This document shows positions 63,925 to 64,000 of a DNA stretch of 64,000 nucleotides, one piece after another. Under the pieces are notes generated by a model that saw only the letters and a program-made list of their open reading frames with translations, was not told where the DNA came from and searched no databases. Numbering within the stretch: position 1 is the stretch's first letter; each line of letters opens with the position of its first letter. The stretch comes from an uncultured Dehalococcoidia bacterium (lineage in GTDB: Bacteria; Chloroflexota; Dehalococcoidia; Lucifugimonadales; Lucifugimonadaceae), in contig CAJWWK010000003.1 of NCBI GenBank assembly GCA_913048295.1, forward strand, positions 24,094 to 88,093, in the 5' to 3' direction. A program made the position numbers and the translations under genes.

Positions 63925-64000
63925 GGGGCTGTAGCTCAATTGGGAGAGCGCTTCAATGGCATTGAAGAGGTAGAGGGTTCGAATCCCTCCAGCTCCACCA
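63925..64000 (+). tRNA. tRNA-Ala (anticodon GGC)
   Basis: 76 nt ending at the window edge. Acceptor GGGGCTG pairs with CAGCTCC (one G-T), discriminator A and an encoded CCA. D arm GCTCAATTGGGAGAGC, anticodon arm CTTCA-ATGGCAT-TGAAG with anticodon GGC, T arm GAGGGTTCGAATCCCTC. All arms fold cleanly. Confidence 0.95.

Noticed and set aside
1..64000. CRISPR arrays, transposases, prophage or integrase genes
   Set aside because: No regularly spaced repeats and no such proteins seen; the only dispersed repeats are REP-like units.

Overview
The window reads as a marine Chloroflexota chromosome, most likely of the SAR202 type. This is inference from gene content. It has a 1487-residue membrane protein with the Chlor_Arch_YYY architecture, lipoproteins with Thr/Pro linkers of the PTATPVPPTATP kind, three xanthine-dehydrogenase-type molybdenum hydroxylase large subunits, an enolase-superfamily enzyme and paired acyl-CoA dehydrogenases. 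Coding density is high, GC is moderately high, many starts are GTG or TTG, and I see no phage, transposase or CRISPR.

Layout. 1-3224 (minus): a truncated S9 peptidase and a repeat-domain lipoprotein broken by an in-frame TAA. 3454-11285 (plus): a tryptophan operon led by a tryptophan T-box, trpS-trpE-trpE paralogue-trpG-trpD-trpC-trpF; trpA and trpB are not in the window. 11378-17468: an oxidoreductase, a pentapeptide-repeat protein, a eukaryotic-type (GSII) glutamine synthetase, an MFS gene broken by an in-frame TGA, a lipid-type methyltransferase and an FAD enzyme. 17493-23103: REP-like palindromes, an M1 aminopeptidase, an enolase-superfamily enzyme, a HAD hydrolase and a ComF-like protein. 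23247-30458: long HPF, the giant YYY glycosyltransferase, an M16 protease and an XRE regulator. 30545-34984: an orphan AsnC sensor domain, two acyl-CoA dehydrogenases, a HIT protein and an MFS carrier. 35076-43679: a molybdenum hydroxylase cluster (FAD, 2Fe-2S and two large subunits, then a MoaD/ThiS-like protein) followed by folE, a FolM/PTR1-like reductase and folB. 44053-48704 (minus): a third large subunit with a DHA2 exporter, and a 3-methyladenine glycosylase I-like gene broken by an in-frame TAG. 48868-58936: a double beta-lactamase-fold hydrolase, a sugar nucleotidyltransferase, CBS, cytidylate-kinase-like and TetR genes, HflC/HflK and a membrane zincin. 58975-64000: EtfAB, RsmG, a flippase-like membrane protein, an epimerase and tRNA-Ala(GGC).

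How it fits together. The T-box leader lets uncharged tRNA-Trp control both tryptophan synthesis and tRNA charging. EtfAB could take electrons from the paired acyl-CoA dehydrogenases. The molybdenum hydroxylase, enolase-superfamily and oxidoreductase genes suggest oxidation of varied, partly recalcitrant organic compounds.

The most striking sequence-level observation is three otherwise well-conserved reading frames, each interrupted by a single in-frame stop of a different kind (TAA 1866-1868, TGA 15033-15035, TAG 48396-48398). Other points worth a second look are the inverted REP-like pair at 17493-17620, the molybdenum hydroxylase cluster with two large subunits, the operator-like repeats at 30550-30591, and the membrane zincin beside HflKC.
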